64,000 nucleotides of DNA. Origin: JAOAGA01 sp964540515 (lineage in GTDB: Bacteria > CALINM01). The translations under genes were made by a program, and so were the position numbers. The notes under the pieces are model-generated. The model was given only the letters and a program-made list of their open reading frames with translations. It ran no database searches and was not told the origin of the DNA. The stretch spans positions 1 to 64,000 of the forward strand of contig CAZIMS010000006.1 of the NCBI GenBank assembly GCA_964540515.1. Direction: 5' to 3'. Below, piece after piece: positions 1 through 7,579 of this stretch (positions are counted from its first letter, which is position 1; each line of letters starts with the position of its first letter).

Positions 1-104
1 AACGCTGGAACACTATTAAGTCCTCTGCCGTCAGCAACAATAGTTAAAAATCCTACAATCCCAGCATTAAAATACCAATCTCTTAGATAAACTTTATGTT
101 CCAT
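1..104 (-). CDS. Cas8-like CRISPR protein, N-terminal part
   Basis: Partial gene running off the left edge; only the first 34 codons are in the window. The peptide begins MEHKVYLRDWYFNAG and continues IVGFL. The KVYLxDWxxNAGIVGFL opening resembles the large subunit (Cas8a/b, Cst1-type) of type I-A/I-B Cascade. A GGGGAG Shine-Dalgarno precedes the ATG. It lies 46 nt downstream of cas6 on the same strand, the usual order in type I-B operons. In that family the protein recognises the PAM and forms the large subunit of the crRNA complex. The identification rests on a short N-terminus plus the cas6 neighbour, so the subtype is an inference. Confidence 0.6.
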   Translation of the reverse strand, partial: MEHKVYLRDWYFNAGIVGFLTIVADGRGLNSVPA

Positions 105-150
105 AATCTCCCCTACTTCCCCTCTCTCTTATAAAAACATTTCAAACGGT

Positions 151-948
151 TCAAACAACCTCCACCATCCCAAACCCCTGTCCGGTTCTTAATCCAATGC
201 CTATCTGGTAAAGCATCTGCATGTCCTGCGGGTCGCCTTTGAGTCTGAAGCATCCCTCAAAACAAGTAAGGGTCATGTAAGGCTTGCCTGTCTTTTCTCT
301 GAATCCTTTAAGCGTGTGTTTTACAACCTGTTTTTTAAGGTTTACTGGAATAAATTCAAGTGGTTGATAAAGTCCTTCTCCACGCAAGTCTTTTAAGATA
401 CGAGAATGTATTGCGTTGAAATGCTCATTGAAAGAGGCTGAAAATGGGTCAGAGGCTATAGGTAGAATTGGTTTGCCAAATTTATCCTCAATAAGCACAG
501 GTGCATTGGTCCTAAACATTGCTTCATTACCGTCTATCTTTTTCTCGTTGAGCATAAAAACCTTCTTAAGCTTCAATAAGATATCATCATTGAACCTAAA
601 TTGCTTTAGCTCAAGGAGCCCGTTGTAAACATTAACCATAAATTGATAATCTGATGAACTTAAATAAAAAGAAAGGTTACTATTATCTGGAAAATAAAAA
701 ACTGTGTCCTCAACTTCCACCTCTTCGTCTAAAACTATTTTTTCTTTTTTTATCTTCTTATCCCCTGTTAAAGAAATACTGAAACAGAATGGTTTGGCAA
801 TTTTTGAGTATTCTGAGTTTTTGTCTGGGTAAAGGCTTTTTTTGTAATTAGGATCAGATTTTTCAATGGCTTCTTTGATAAGAGCCATAAACCTGTGGCG
901 GTACAGTATTGGTAATTTAGGAGCATTAAAAAGTATTTTTAATCTCAT
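151..948 (-). CDS. cas6: CRISPR-associated endoribonuclease Cas6
   Basis: Cas6 cuts pre-crRNA within the repeats to give mature crRNAs. The protein has about 265 aa, normal for the family. It opens MRLKILFNAPKLPILYRHR, and its extreme C-terminus GIGLRTGQGFGMVEVV is the glycine-rich loop diagnostic of the RAMP fold. An upstream in-frame TTG at 960 would add four residues; I prefer the ATG at 948 because MRLKI is the family's usual start. It is the promoter-proximal gene of a minus-strand operon continuing into the Cas8-like gene. No repeat array is visible in the window, so it must lie outside. Confidence 0.93.
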   Translation of the reverse strand: MRLKILFNAPKLPILYRHRFMALIKEAIEKSDPNYKKSLYPDKNSEYSKIAKPFCFSISLTGDKKIKKEKIVLDEEVEVEDTVFYFPDNSNLSFYLSSSDYQFMVNVYNGLLELKQFRFNDDILLKLKKVFMLNEKKIDGNEAMFRTNAPVLIEDKFGKPILPIASDPFSASFNEHFNAIHSRILKDLRGEGLYQPLEFIPVNLKKQVVKHTLKGFREKTGKPYMTLTCFEGCFRLKGDPQDMQMLYQIGIGLRTGQGFGMVEVV

Positions 949-1090
949 TTTTGTATCCAATAAAACCTATATTAAAAAAATATCTTAAATTTGATAAAAT
1001 TCAACTTCCTACCCCTCCTATAATATGGAAAAAAGCTTATTTTAGTATCCTTAATTAAATCTTAATCTTTTTTCTACCCCAAAGTATGTC

Positions 1091-2059
1091 CTATGTATAA
1101 TTTTTTTTCATCTTTTCTATCTCTTTTTTTATCTCTTCTTTTAAATCTTTTGGAGAGAGGACTTTTACCGCTGAGCCATATTTTAGTATCTCGCCTTTTA
1201 GTTCTCTGAAGTCTGAGGCATAAAATCTTAGACAGAGGCTTCCATCTTTATTTTCTATTACCTCTTGAGCCTCATGCCAGATTTGTTCTTTTATCCAGTC
1301 TGCTATGTCTGGATTAAATTTTAAGCATACTTCTGTGTGTTTATCATTACTTAGTAATCCAAAGGTTTTATTTATATATTCGTTTATATCAGGTATTTCT
1401 TGCGGCAAATCAATATTTTGATCGGCAACTTCTACTTCTTTAATTCTTGATAAAGAAAAATTTCTTAAATCCTTTCTCATATCACAGTAGGCGATTAAAT
1501 GCCATCTGCCCATGTAGCACAATAAGTGTAGCGGTTTTATAAGTCTTGTAGTTTTTTGCTTGTTATGGGGGGAATAATAGTTTATTTTCAGCGCTCTATT
1601 GTTGTAAAGTTCTGAGAGTATCTTCTGGAAAATTTTGCCATCTATTCTGTAATACTCAATATTTTTTATTGAAACTTTTTTGAGGAGAGAAGTAGTATCT
1701 ATTTTATTTAAAGTGTTACTCGTGATAATTCTATCGATTATCTGATACAAAGTATTTTTCAGCTCTCTCTCGGGTATTGTAGAGGCAAGCTTTGACGCTA
1801 TAATTAATGTTAAAAGCTCCTTTTCTTTTAGCCAAAGGGGTGGAAGTTCAAAGAAATTGTCGGAATAATAATATCCTTTTTTGCTCCTATCGTATTCAAG
1901 GGGGGCGTTAAGTCTATATTTTATGAATTCTATGTCTCTTTGAGCTTGTTTTTGAGAGATCTCAAATTTTTCAGATAATTTTTTTGAGTTAGGCCAGTTT
2001 CCCTCTTTTATCTTATTATGAAACCAGTAATATCTCTCAAAGGCTAATTTTTTTGACAT
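1091..2059 (-). CDS. WYL-domain transcriptional regulator
   Basis: A 322-aa DNA-binding protein. Residues 1-60 form an HTH (SKKLSEKFEISQKQAQRDIEF). A WYL domain spans about 150-225 (ALKINYYSP, then LIKPLHLLCYMGRWHLIAYC and RNFSLSRIKEVEV), followed by a WCX-type C-terminal extension. WYL domains are thought to bind nucleic-acid or nucleotide ligands and are frequent regulators beside CRISPR-Cas and other defence genes. It lies upstream of cas6 on the same strand, 130-140 bp away, so control of the cas operon is plausible but inferred. A sigma-70-like promoter lies directly upstream, with the -10 box only 15 nt from the ATG. Confidence 0.88.
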   Translation of the reverse strand: MSKKLAFERYYWFHNKIKEGNWPNSKKLSEKFEISQKQAQRDIEFIKYRLNAPLEYDRSKKGYYYSDNFFELPPLWLKEKELLTLIIASKLASTIPERELKNTLYQIIDRIITSNTLNKIDTTSLLKKVSIKNIEYYRIDGKIFQKILSELYNNRALKINYYSPHNKQKTTRLIKPLHLLCYMGRWHLIAYCDMRKDLRNFSLSRIKEVEVADQNIDLPQEIPDINEYINKTFGLLSNDKHTEVCLKFNPDIADWIKEQIWHEAQEVIENKDGSLCLRFYASDFRELKGEILKYGSAVKVLSPKDLKEEIKKEIEKMKKNYT

Positions 2060-2074
2060 AAGGGTATAGTATAA

Positions 2075-2102
2075 ATTTTATCAAGCTGCTTCTCTTTGTC
2101 AA
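2075..2102 (-). promoter_or_regulatory. Promoter of the WYL regulator, near-leaderless
   Basis: On the minus strand, TTGACA (2102-2097), a 16-bp spacer and TAAAAT (2080-2075). The predicted transcription start is about 8 nt before the ATG at 2059, leaving no room for a Shine-Dalgarno. Confidence 0.6.
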
Positions 2103-2128
2103 ATTTAAGTAAAAGTTATAGGCTTAGA

Positions 2129-2398
2129 CTATTTAAAGTTATAATGTTTCCTTATAGGCTTTTGGACGTCCCATTTGCAAGATAAGCCCTTTTCAAAGGT
2201 AACAAAGTCTCCTTCTTTTATCTCTACTTTTTCGCCATCTTCTGTCTCAACAATTACTTTGCCTTCTAAAATATAGCATTCTTCTGTGGTATCGTAGTAC
2301 CAATCAAACTTTGAGACCTCTTTTGTCCAGATAGGCCAGTCTTTTACTTTTCTTTCTTTTAAGTATTCTTCTGTAGGTTTAATAATTTTTACTTTCAT
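2129..2398 (-). CDS. Small cupin-domain protein
   Basis: A single-domain cupin of about 89 aa (Cupin_3/DUF861-like). Visible are the cupin strands YDTTEECYILEGKVIVET and GDFVTFEKGLSCKWDV. The family fold is a beta-barrel that can bind a metal or small ligand; relatives include ureidoglycine and ethanolamine-utilisation-type cupins, but many have no known role. A perfect GGGAGG lies 5 nt before the ATG at 2398. The upstream in-frame start at 2416 would place the Shine-Dalgarno inside the coding region, so I reject it. It is divergent from the ABC ATPase at 2500. Substrate not predicted. Confidence 0.8.
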   Translation of the reverse strand: MKVKIIKPTEEYLKERKVKDWPIWTKEVSKFDWYYDTTEECYILEGKVIVETEDGEKVEIKEGDFVTFEKGLSCKWDVQKPIRKHYNFK

Positions 2399-2464
2399 CG
2401 TAACCTCCCTATTCAAGGTCTTTTGTTTTAAGTTTAATAGATGTTTCTAAAAAAGGAAATACAG

Positions 2465-2493
2465 TTGTAAGTGGGTTGATTGTGTTTTATAAT
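2465..2493 (+). promoter_or_regulatory. Leaderless promoter of the DppD-like gene
   Basis: TTGTAA (2465-2470), a 17-bp spacer and TATAAT (2488-2493). The ATG follows at 2500, just where transcription should begin. This supports a leaderless mRNA and the ATG at 2500 over the upstream TTG at 2476. Confidence 0.65.
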
Positions 2494-2499
2494 TTCAGA

Positions 2500-3456
2500 A
2501 TGCTACAAGTTAGAAATCTATCAGTTTGCCAATTCGAAAAAGGTCATTTAAAAAGAGAAATTGTACGCTCTATTAACCTAAATGTTGATAAAGGTCAGAT
2601 TGTCTCTATTGTAGGGGAGTCAGGCTCAGGCAAATCTTTAACTGCCTACTCAATCATTAACCTTTTGCCATCTGAAAATCTTAAGATTTGTCAGGGTGAG
2701 GTGATTTTTAATAATAAAAATATTCTTGCTTTACCTGAGGATGCTCTTCGCAAAATGAGAGGTAAAGAGATTTTTATGATACCACAAGACCCTCTATCTG
2801 CCCTAAACCCCGTGCTTACTATTGAGGAACAGTTAAGTGAGATTTTTTACTATCATAGTGATTACAGCAAAAAAGAGATTAGAAGCAAAATTATCTCCCT
2901 GCTAAATTTAGTCAGCATTGACAACCCTGAGAGAAGGCTTAGAAGTTATCCCCATCAGTTAAGCGGTGGTCAAAGACAAAGAATATTAATTGCTATGTCT
3001 ATGGCTCTTAACCCAAGACTTATTATAGCTGATGAGCCCACAACAGCTATAGACGTGAGTTTGCAAAAGGGTATTCTTGATACTTTTGTTAGCCTAAGGG
3101 ATAAGTACGAGGTGACTTTTATTATTATTACCCATGACTTTGGAGTTGTTAGATATATCTCTGATTATGTCTATGTAATGTATGGGGGGAAGGTGGTTGA
3201 AGAGGGAGAAAAAGAGACCATTCTTAACAATCCTCTTAACCCCTATACTAAGGGTTTAATAAACTCAGTGCCTTCTATTAAGATGGTGCCTAAAAGCAAG
3301 CTAAAATCCATTGGTGGTTTTGCTGCAATCTCTGACTTTGCTTGCCCCTTTTACGATAGATGTGATGAGAAAGAAGAACTATGCAAAAGCTATGTAAGTT
3401 ATATTGAAGTAGAGAAGGATCACAAGGTATTATGCAGGAAATATCACAGATTATAA
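2500..3456 (+). CDS. Oligopeptide/dipeptide ABC transporter ATPase, DppD/OppD-like
   Basis: Cytoplasmic ABC ATPase of about 318 aa for peptide (or nickel-peptide type) uptake. Walker A is GESGSGKS, the signature is LSGGQRQR, Walker B is LIIADEPTTA, and the H-loop is ITHDFG. A C-terminal oligo_HPY extension carries the usual cysteines (CPFYDRCDEKEELC). The next gene overlaps by 25 nt and encodes the partner ATPase. No permease or substrate-binding protein is adjacent, which is unusual for an opp/dpp operon, so the membrane partners must be encoded elsewhere. The start at ATG 2500 (MLQVRNLSV) fits the family and the leaderless promoter. Confidence 0.88.
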   Translation: MLQVRNLSVCQFEKGHLKREIVRSINLNVDKGQIVSIVGESGSGKSLTAYSIINLLPSENLKICQGEVIFNNKNILALPEDALRKMRGKEIFMIPQDPLSALNPVLTIEEQLSEIFYYHSDYSKKEIRSKIISLLNLVSIDNPERRLRSYPHQLSGGQRQRILIAMSMALNPRLIIADEPTTAIDVSLQKGILDTFVSLRDKYEVTFIIITHDFGVVRYISDYVYVMYGGKVVEEGEKETILNNPLNPYTKGLINSVPSIKMVPKSKLKSIGGFAAISDFACPFYDRCDEKEELCKSYVSYIEVEKDHKVLCRKYHRL

Positions 3457-4223
3457 GATGTCAAAATATTTGTAAGAGCTTTGTTGTCAAAAAGGGTTTT
3501 TTTGAAGACTCTCTTGTAATAAGGGCCCTTCATAATGTAAATATAAGAATTTATGCCAATGAGATAGTTGGTCTTGTGGGAGAGTCTGGCTCTGGTAAGT
3601 CAACGCTTGCAAAGATTATTCTAAAATTAATAGAACCTGACTCAGGTAAGATCATTTTTAAGGATACTGATATTACAAGCCTTGCTGAGAAGGATTTAGG
3701 TTTTTTCAGAAAGAAGATACAGGTCATTTTTCAGGACCCGCTCTCATCACTAAACCCAAGAAGATGTATCATCGATAGTGTTTTAGAGCCACTTATTTTG
3801 CACAGTTCCCTTACAAGAAAAGAGGCCCTTGATAAGTGTGCCCAGATGCTTAATAAGGTTGGTATAGAAAGTAAAGAGTTTTATAAGTTTCCCCATGAGC
3901 TATCAGGAGGACAAAGACAGAGGGTAAATATAGCAAGGGCGCTTGTTACGGAACCACTTTTTATTGTAGCGGATGAGCCTGTTTCTTCCCTTGATGTGTC
4001 TATACAGGCGGAGATTATCAATCTTTTGATAGACCTAAAAGATGAATTATCCTTTGCGATGCTATTTATATCTCATGACTTAAGGGTCATAAGACATTTG
4101 TCAGATAGAATTTATGTAATTTTCAAAGGTGAGATAGTGGAAGAGGGTTTGGCTCAAGATGTCTTTAGCTCACCTAACCATAGTTATACAAAGTCTTTAG
4201 TGGAAAATCTTTTTGAGATATAA
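3432..4223 (+). CDS. Oligopeptide/dipeptide ABC transporter ATPase, DppF/OppF-like
   Basis: Second ATPase of the pair, 263 aa. Walker A is GESGSGKST, the Q-loop region is IFQDPLSSLNP, the signature is LSGGQRQR, Walker B is LFIVADEPVSSLD, and the H-loop is ISHDLR. QDPxxSLNPR is typical of DppF/OppF. It overlaps dppD-like by 25 nt, implying translational coupling and a heterodimeric ATPase. It ends 4 nt from the convergent tsaD. It is shorter than many OppF proteins and lacks the full C-terminal oligo_HPY segment. Whether the cargo is a peptide or nickel cannot be told from the ATPase. Confidence 0.87.
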   Translation: MQEISQIIRCQNICKSFVVKKGFFEDSLVIRALHNVNIRIYANEIVGLVGESGSGKSTLAKIILKLIEPDSGKIIFKDTDITSLAEKDLGFFRKKIQVIFQDPLSSLNPRRCIIDSVLEPLILHSSLTRKEALDKCAQMLNKVGIESKEFYKFPHELSGGQRQRVNIARALVTEPLFIVADEPVSSLDVSIQAEIINLLIDLKDELSFAMLFISHDLRVIRHLSDRIYVIFKGEIVEEGLAQDVFSSPNHSYTKSLVENLFEI

Positions 4224-4227
4224 CTTT

Positions 4228-5232
4228 TTACACAACAATGTCTGTAATATCCCAATCTGCTATGGCAGATACAGTAGGTGGCGCTATAATACCCTTTGAT
4301 AATAGATTTAGCCCTACTATCCCAATCATTGCCGCATTGTCTGTACAATATTTAGGGCTTGGGATATAAATTTTAAGATTATGTTCCTTTGAGAGGTTTT
4401 CGAATTTTTTTCTTAACAGTTTATTGGCCGAGACACCACCTGAGATGACAATATTTTTTATTCCTTTAGTCAATGCTAATGAAACAGTCTTTTCTGTTAA
4501 GATATCTACGACAGTTCTTTGAAAGCTGCTGGCTATGTTAATTTTTTGATCTTCTGAAAGTTTGTTGTGCTTTTTTACAATATTAAGTACAGCAGTTTTT
4601 AAACCTGAGAAGCTAAAGTCTCTCTCTTTCTCGAGAGGTTTTGGAAAGTCAATATCTCCTTCATAGTCACCAACAAATTTTTCAATGGCAACACCACCCG
4701 GATAACCAAGTCCTAAAAGCTTAGCCACCTTATCAAAGGCTTCTCCAGCAGCATCATCCCTTGTCTTGCCTGCATATTCATAGTTTCTAAAGCCTTTGAC
4801 TATATATAAGGCTGTATGTCCTCCTGAAGCAACAAGGGCAAGGTAGGGATATTCTAAATCTTTATATTCAATAAAGGGAGCAAAAAAATGACCCTCTATA
4901 TGATTTACTGCCAATAAAGGTTTTTTGAATGACAAGGAGAGTCCTTTTGCAAAAGACAGTCCTACAAGCAATGAGCCTGCAAGTCCAGGCCCAATTGTTA
5001 CAGCTACGCCATCTATCTGAGAGGACGAGATATTTGCTTCTTCAATAGCTAAATGATAAACAGGGGATATCTTATCTAAATGTGCCCTTGAGGCAACTTC
5101 TGGAACTACGCCACCAAAGATACCGTGAATATCATTTTGAGAAGAGACCACTGAAGAAAGTACCTTGTTATCAGAAGATACTATGGCTGCAGATGTATCA
5201 TCACAGGAAGTCTCTATGGCAAGGACTATCAT
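4228..5232 (-). CDS. tsaD: tRNA N6-adenosine threonylcarbamoyltransferase TsaD
   Basis: Transfers threonylcarbamoyl from TC-AMP to A37 of tRNAs reading ANN codons, working with TsaB, TsaE and TsaC. At 334 aa it is standard length. The N-terminal ASKHA motif is IETSCDDT, the metal-binding HIEGH lies at residues 111-115, and SGGHT, GEAFDKVAKLLGLGYPGG and ISGGVSANK are all present. The start codon shares an A with the stop of the upstream lipoprotein gene (TAATG), so the two are coupled. It is the last gene of the long minus-strand array. Housekeeping role; assignment firm. Confidence 0.97.
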   Translation of the reverse strand: MIVLAIETSCDDTSAAIVSSDNKVLSSVVSSQNDIHGIFGGVVPEVASRAHLDKISPVYHLAIEEANISSSQIDGVAVTIGPGLAGSLLVGLSFAKGLSLSFKKPLLAVNHIEGHFFAPFIEYKDLEYPYLALVASGGHTALYIVKGFRNYEYAGKTRDDAAGEAFDKVAKLLGLGYPGGVAIEKFVGDYEGDIDFPKPLEKERDFSFSGLKTAVLNIVKKHNKLSEDQKINIASSFQRTVVDILTEKTVSLALTKGIKNIVISGGVSANKLLRKKFENLSKEHNLKIYIPSPKYCTDNAAMIGIVGLNLLSKGIIAPPTVSAIADWDITDIVV

Positions 5233-5501
5233 TATCTTGGATAGACATACCAGAGAATACCTCTGGAGGTTGCGAAAATTTTTATATAAACAGGAACGTT
5301 TCTATAGGTAGCTCTAACAACCATCTCGCCTTTTCTATTGAGAACATAGACTATGGTGTCAGGATGTTCTTCTATAACAAACCTCTCATAGATTTTTGTA
5401 TTGTCAAGAGTCTCTTTTGTGACTGGAACTTCAGGGGCAATTGAGCAGGAGATAGCAAAGATGAGTAAGATTATAAGACTAAACTTTGCAAGATATCTCA
5501 T
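5232..5501 (-). CDS. Small lipoprotein of unknown function
   Basis: About 89 aa beginning MRYLAKFSLIILLIFAISC: a lipoprotein signal peptide with lipobox AISC, then a mature domain of about 70 aa rich in beta-strand residues and ending in WYVYPR. I do not recognise the family. It starts inside the 3' end of the cysteine desulfurase gene (overlap about 23 nt) and shares TAATG with tsaD, so it is co-expressed with both. The M at 5522 is in frame, but the signal peptide is better framed from ATG 5501. Probably membrane-anchored in the periplasm. Confidence 0.7.
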   Translation of the reverse strand: MRYLAKFSLIILLIFAISCSIAPEVPVTKETLDNTKIYERFVIEEHPDTIVYVLNRKGEMVVRATYRNVPVYIKIFATSRGILWYVYPR

Positions 5502-6627
5502 TAACGGCCTTAATAAGGGCATTTATATCATCCTCAGTATTAAAATAACCTGCACTAACTCTTACTGTACCCTGTGGGAAAGTGCCTATTAGTTTATGAA
5601 CTAAAGGGGCACAGTGCAACCCAACTCTTACATATATATCATAAATCTCATCTAAAATAAACCCTACTTCTGAACAATCGAGATTTTTTATATTAAAAGA
5701 GACGGGAGAGCTAATTTTTTCAGGATCTTTTGGACCATAGGATATAATTTTTTTATTATCAGCAAGACCTTCAATTAGAATTTTATTCAATTTTATTTCA
5801 TGGTCTCTGATTGTCTTTATCCCACTTTTCATAATAAACTCAACACCAGCCTTGAGTCCAGCTATACCTGGGGTATTAAGTGTGCCAGACTCTAAACTTT
5901 CTGGCATCTCTGTAGGTTGATCTGTACTTGAAGATTGAGTACCTGTTCCTCCTTCTTTTAATGGTGTTAAGTTTATTCCTTCTTTAACATATAGTATTCC
6001 CGTCCCCTGTGGACCCATCAGACACTTATGACCTGCCACTGCAAGCATGTCTATGTTCATTGCCATAACATCTATTGGGATTACTCCTGCTGTTTGAGCA
6101 GCATCAAGGAGTGTATAAATTTTATGTTTCTTGCAGATAGAAAAGACCTCTTTCACTGGGGTTATAGTCCCAATTACGTTAGAAGAATGGGTTAATACTA
6201 TTAGTTTGGTCTTCTTTGTTATTAACTTCTCTACGCTATAGGGGTCAAAGCTACCATCTTTTTCACAATCAATGAACTTTATCTCAATGGCTTTACTTTT
6301 TTTTAAAGAAAATAGTGGCCTTAATACAGAGTTATGTTCAAGTGGCGTCGTTATTACCTCATCTCCTTCTGATAGTATACCTTTAATAGCGATATTTAAA
6401 GCCTCAGTAGTATTTGATGTAAAAACAACTCTACTGCTTCTCTCAACATTGAAAAAGGTGGCAATTAGCTCTCTTGCTTCAAATATTATGCGAGAGGCCA
6501 TCAAAGATGCCTTGTGTCCACCTCTTCCAGGGTTGGCACCTATATCCTTTAAGGTATGTAATACGGCTTCATACACCTCAGCTGGTTTTGGATGAGAGGT
6601 GGCTGAATTATCCAAGTATATTCCCAT
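5479..6627 (-). CDS. Cysteine desulfurase / selenocysteine lyase-like protein
   Basis: PLP enzyme of aminotransferase class V, 382 aa. The Schiff-base lysine is K201 in AVAGHKCLMGPQGTG, and the catalytic loop cysteine is C339 in RVGLHCAPLVHK. The sequence matches the cysteine desulfurase family protein group (TIGR01977 type), distinct from IscS. That group often accompanies selenium or sulfur-transfer genes, and a YedE-like transporter lies in the same array. Its ATG directly abuts the stop of the GeoRSP SPASM gene (TAAATG), making it a possible sulfur or selenium supplier for that cassette; this link is an inference. Real substrate (Cys or Sec) unknown. Confidence 0.9.
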   Translation of the reverse strand: MGIYLDNSATSHPKPAEVYEAVLHTLKDIGANPGRGGHKASLMASRIIFEARELIATFFNVERSSRVVFTSNTTEALNIAIKGILSEGDEVITTPLEHNSVLRPLFSLKKSKAIEIKFIDCEKDGSFDPYSVEKLITKKTKLIVLTHSSNVIGTITPVKEVFSICKKHKIYTLLDAAQTAGVIPIDVMAMNIDMLAVAGHKCLMGPQGTGILYVKEGINLTPLKEGGTGTQSSSTDQPTEMPESLESGTLNTPGIAGLKAGVEFIMKSGIKTIRDHEIKLNKILIEGLADNKKIISYGPKDPEKISSPVSFNIKNLDCSEVGFILDEIYDIYVRVGLHCAPLVHKLIGTFPQGTVRVSAGYFNTEDDINALIKAVNEISCKV

Positions 6628-7479
6628 TTATTCCTCGCAAAGTGGGTCTTTGCAATTACCTAAAATTATTGCATTACCAATGCAGCCCATCTTGCATCCT
6701 GATCTTTTATCACACTTTGTACAGCATCTCTTAAATACATTTTCGATTATATTATAAGTTTTATTCCATAAAAACTCAAAATCATAATCAATAAGAGAGC
6801 CAATAGGTTCAGGGATGGAGGCACAAGGGTATAATATACCATTTTCTATATGACCTAATAGCTTACCTGCCTGACAACCCAAAAACTTAGAGGCATCAGG
6901 AAGTTGAAAGAATTTAGCTAAAAAGTAATCGTGTACCTCAATTTTTGTATTATTTACCAGTGGCTTCAAATACTCAAGATTTTTTAAATCTTCTTTACGC
7001 AGAAAAATCTCTGAAAGCTCTCTCTGAAACCTAATAAGATTGGTGTTTGGTATCTTAATCTTTTTGTTTTTACTTATGGAAAATTTTAATATCTCTTCAA
7101 AGATTTTTATATTGTCTCTCGTTATGAGGAAGCTAATTACAAAATCTTTTTCGACATTACCATTTAAAAAATGCTCTATATCTTTTTGTTGCGCATAGAA
7201 AGGTATATCAACCTCAATCTCATTAAAAAGGGGCTTTAGATGAAAAAAATCTTGAAAATCACTAAAATCAATAACTAAAGACTTCCTGAAAGATTGGTAG
7301 GATAGTTTTGATGAGTGTTTATCATATAAAGGCAATGTCTCTCTATCAAACTCAAGGAACAGGTTGAAAAGCTTTAACTTACTAACTGATTGAAGTATCT
7401 TAAGAAAATCCTTTTCCTCTCCATTCCAATGGCAAAAGGATACACTTAACCTTAATGGCAAACCTACCTTAAGCTCCAT
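6628..7479 (-). CDS. GeoRSP-type SPASM-domain protein without radical-SAM cluster
   Basis: A 283-aa protein with a SPASM-like cysteine cluster only in its C-terminal third: C202, C219, then a dense run from 252 to 281 (RCCTKCDKRSGCKMGC, GNCKDPLCEE). The N-terminal two-thirds resembles a radical-SAM barrel but has no CxxxCxxC, so it cannot generate the 5'-deoxyadenosyl radical itself. This matches the SPASM-only partner of the GeoRSP cassette. It likely acts with the radical SAM enzyme at 7580, perhaps as a scaffold or electron-transfer or substrate-binding partner. It starts 32 nt after the 17-codon peptide ORF and shows no clear Shine-Dalgarno. Confidence 0.82.
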   Translation of the reverse strand: MELKVGLPLRLSVSFCHWNGEEKDFLKILQSVSKLKLFNLFLEFDRETLPLYDKHSSKLSYQSFRKSLVIDFSDFQDFFHLKPLFNEIEVDIPFYAQQKDIEHFLNGNVEKDFVISFLITRDNIKIFEEILKFSISKNKKIKIPNTNLIRFQRELSEIFLRKEDLKNLEYLKPLVNNTKIEVHDYFLAKFFQLPDASKFLGCQAGKLLGHIENGILYPCASIPEPIGSLIDYDFEFLWNKTYNIIENVFKRCCTKCDKRSGCKMGCIGNAIILGNCKDPLCEE

Positions 7480-7500
7480 AAGTAAACAAAAGAGTAGAGA

Positions 7501-7515
7501 CTAAAAAATTTTTAG
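7501..7515 (-). repeat. 15-nt AT palindrome at the end of the short peptide ORF
   Basis: CTAAAAAATTTTTAG is an almost perfect inverted repeat overlapping the TAA stop of the 17-codon ORF. It could form a weak hairpin that separates the peptide cistron from the SPASM gene, or be a chance AT run. Confidence 0.35.
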
Positions 7516-7565
7516 CAAGGATGAACGCTTGATATACCCTTGGCTTTTGGCTTAATATATTTCAT
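7512..7565 (-). CDS. 17-residue candidate substrate peptide of the GeoRSP cassette
   Basis: Short ORF encoding MKYIKPKAKGISSVHPC. The stop of the radical SAM gene is followed immediately by GGAGGTGATAATAA and then ATG, one of the best Shine-Dalgarno sites in the window and ideally spaced. The ORF fills most of the otherwise unexplained 100-bp gap between the radical SAM and SPASM genes. The product has a basic N-terminal half (four Lys), a small-residue stretch GISS, and ends in His-Pro-Cys with its only cysteine last. PqqD plus radical SAM/SPASM systems modify small ribosomal peptides, so this is the natural substrate candidate. I cannot verify conservation here; function is an inference. 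Confidence 0.65.
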   Translation of the reverse strand: MKYIKPKAKGISSVHPC

Positions 7566-7579
7566 TTATTATCACCTCC

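Noticed and set aside
1..2128. CRISPR repeat array near cas6
   Set aside because: No spaced direct repeats of CRISPR length were seen in this stretch or elsewhere in the window.
5082..5444. Plus-strand 120-aa frame spanning tsaD and the lipoprotein
   Set aside because: Shadow of two well-supported minus-strand genes.
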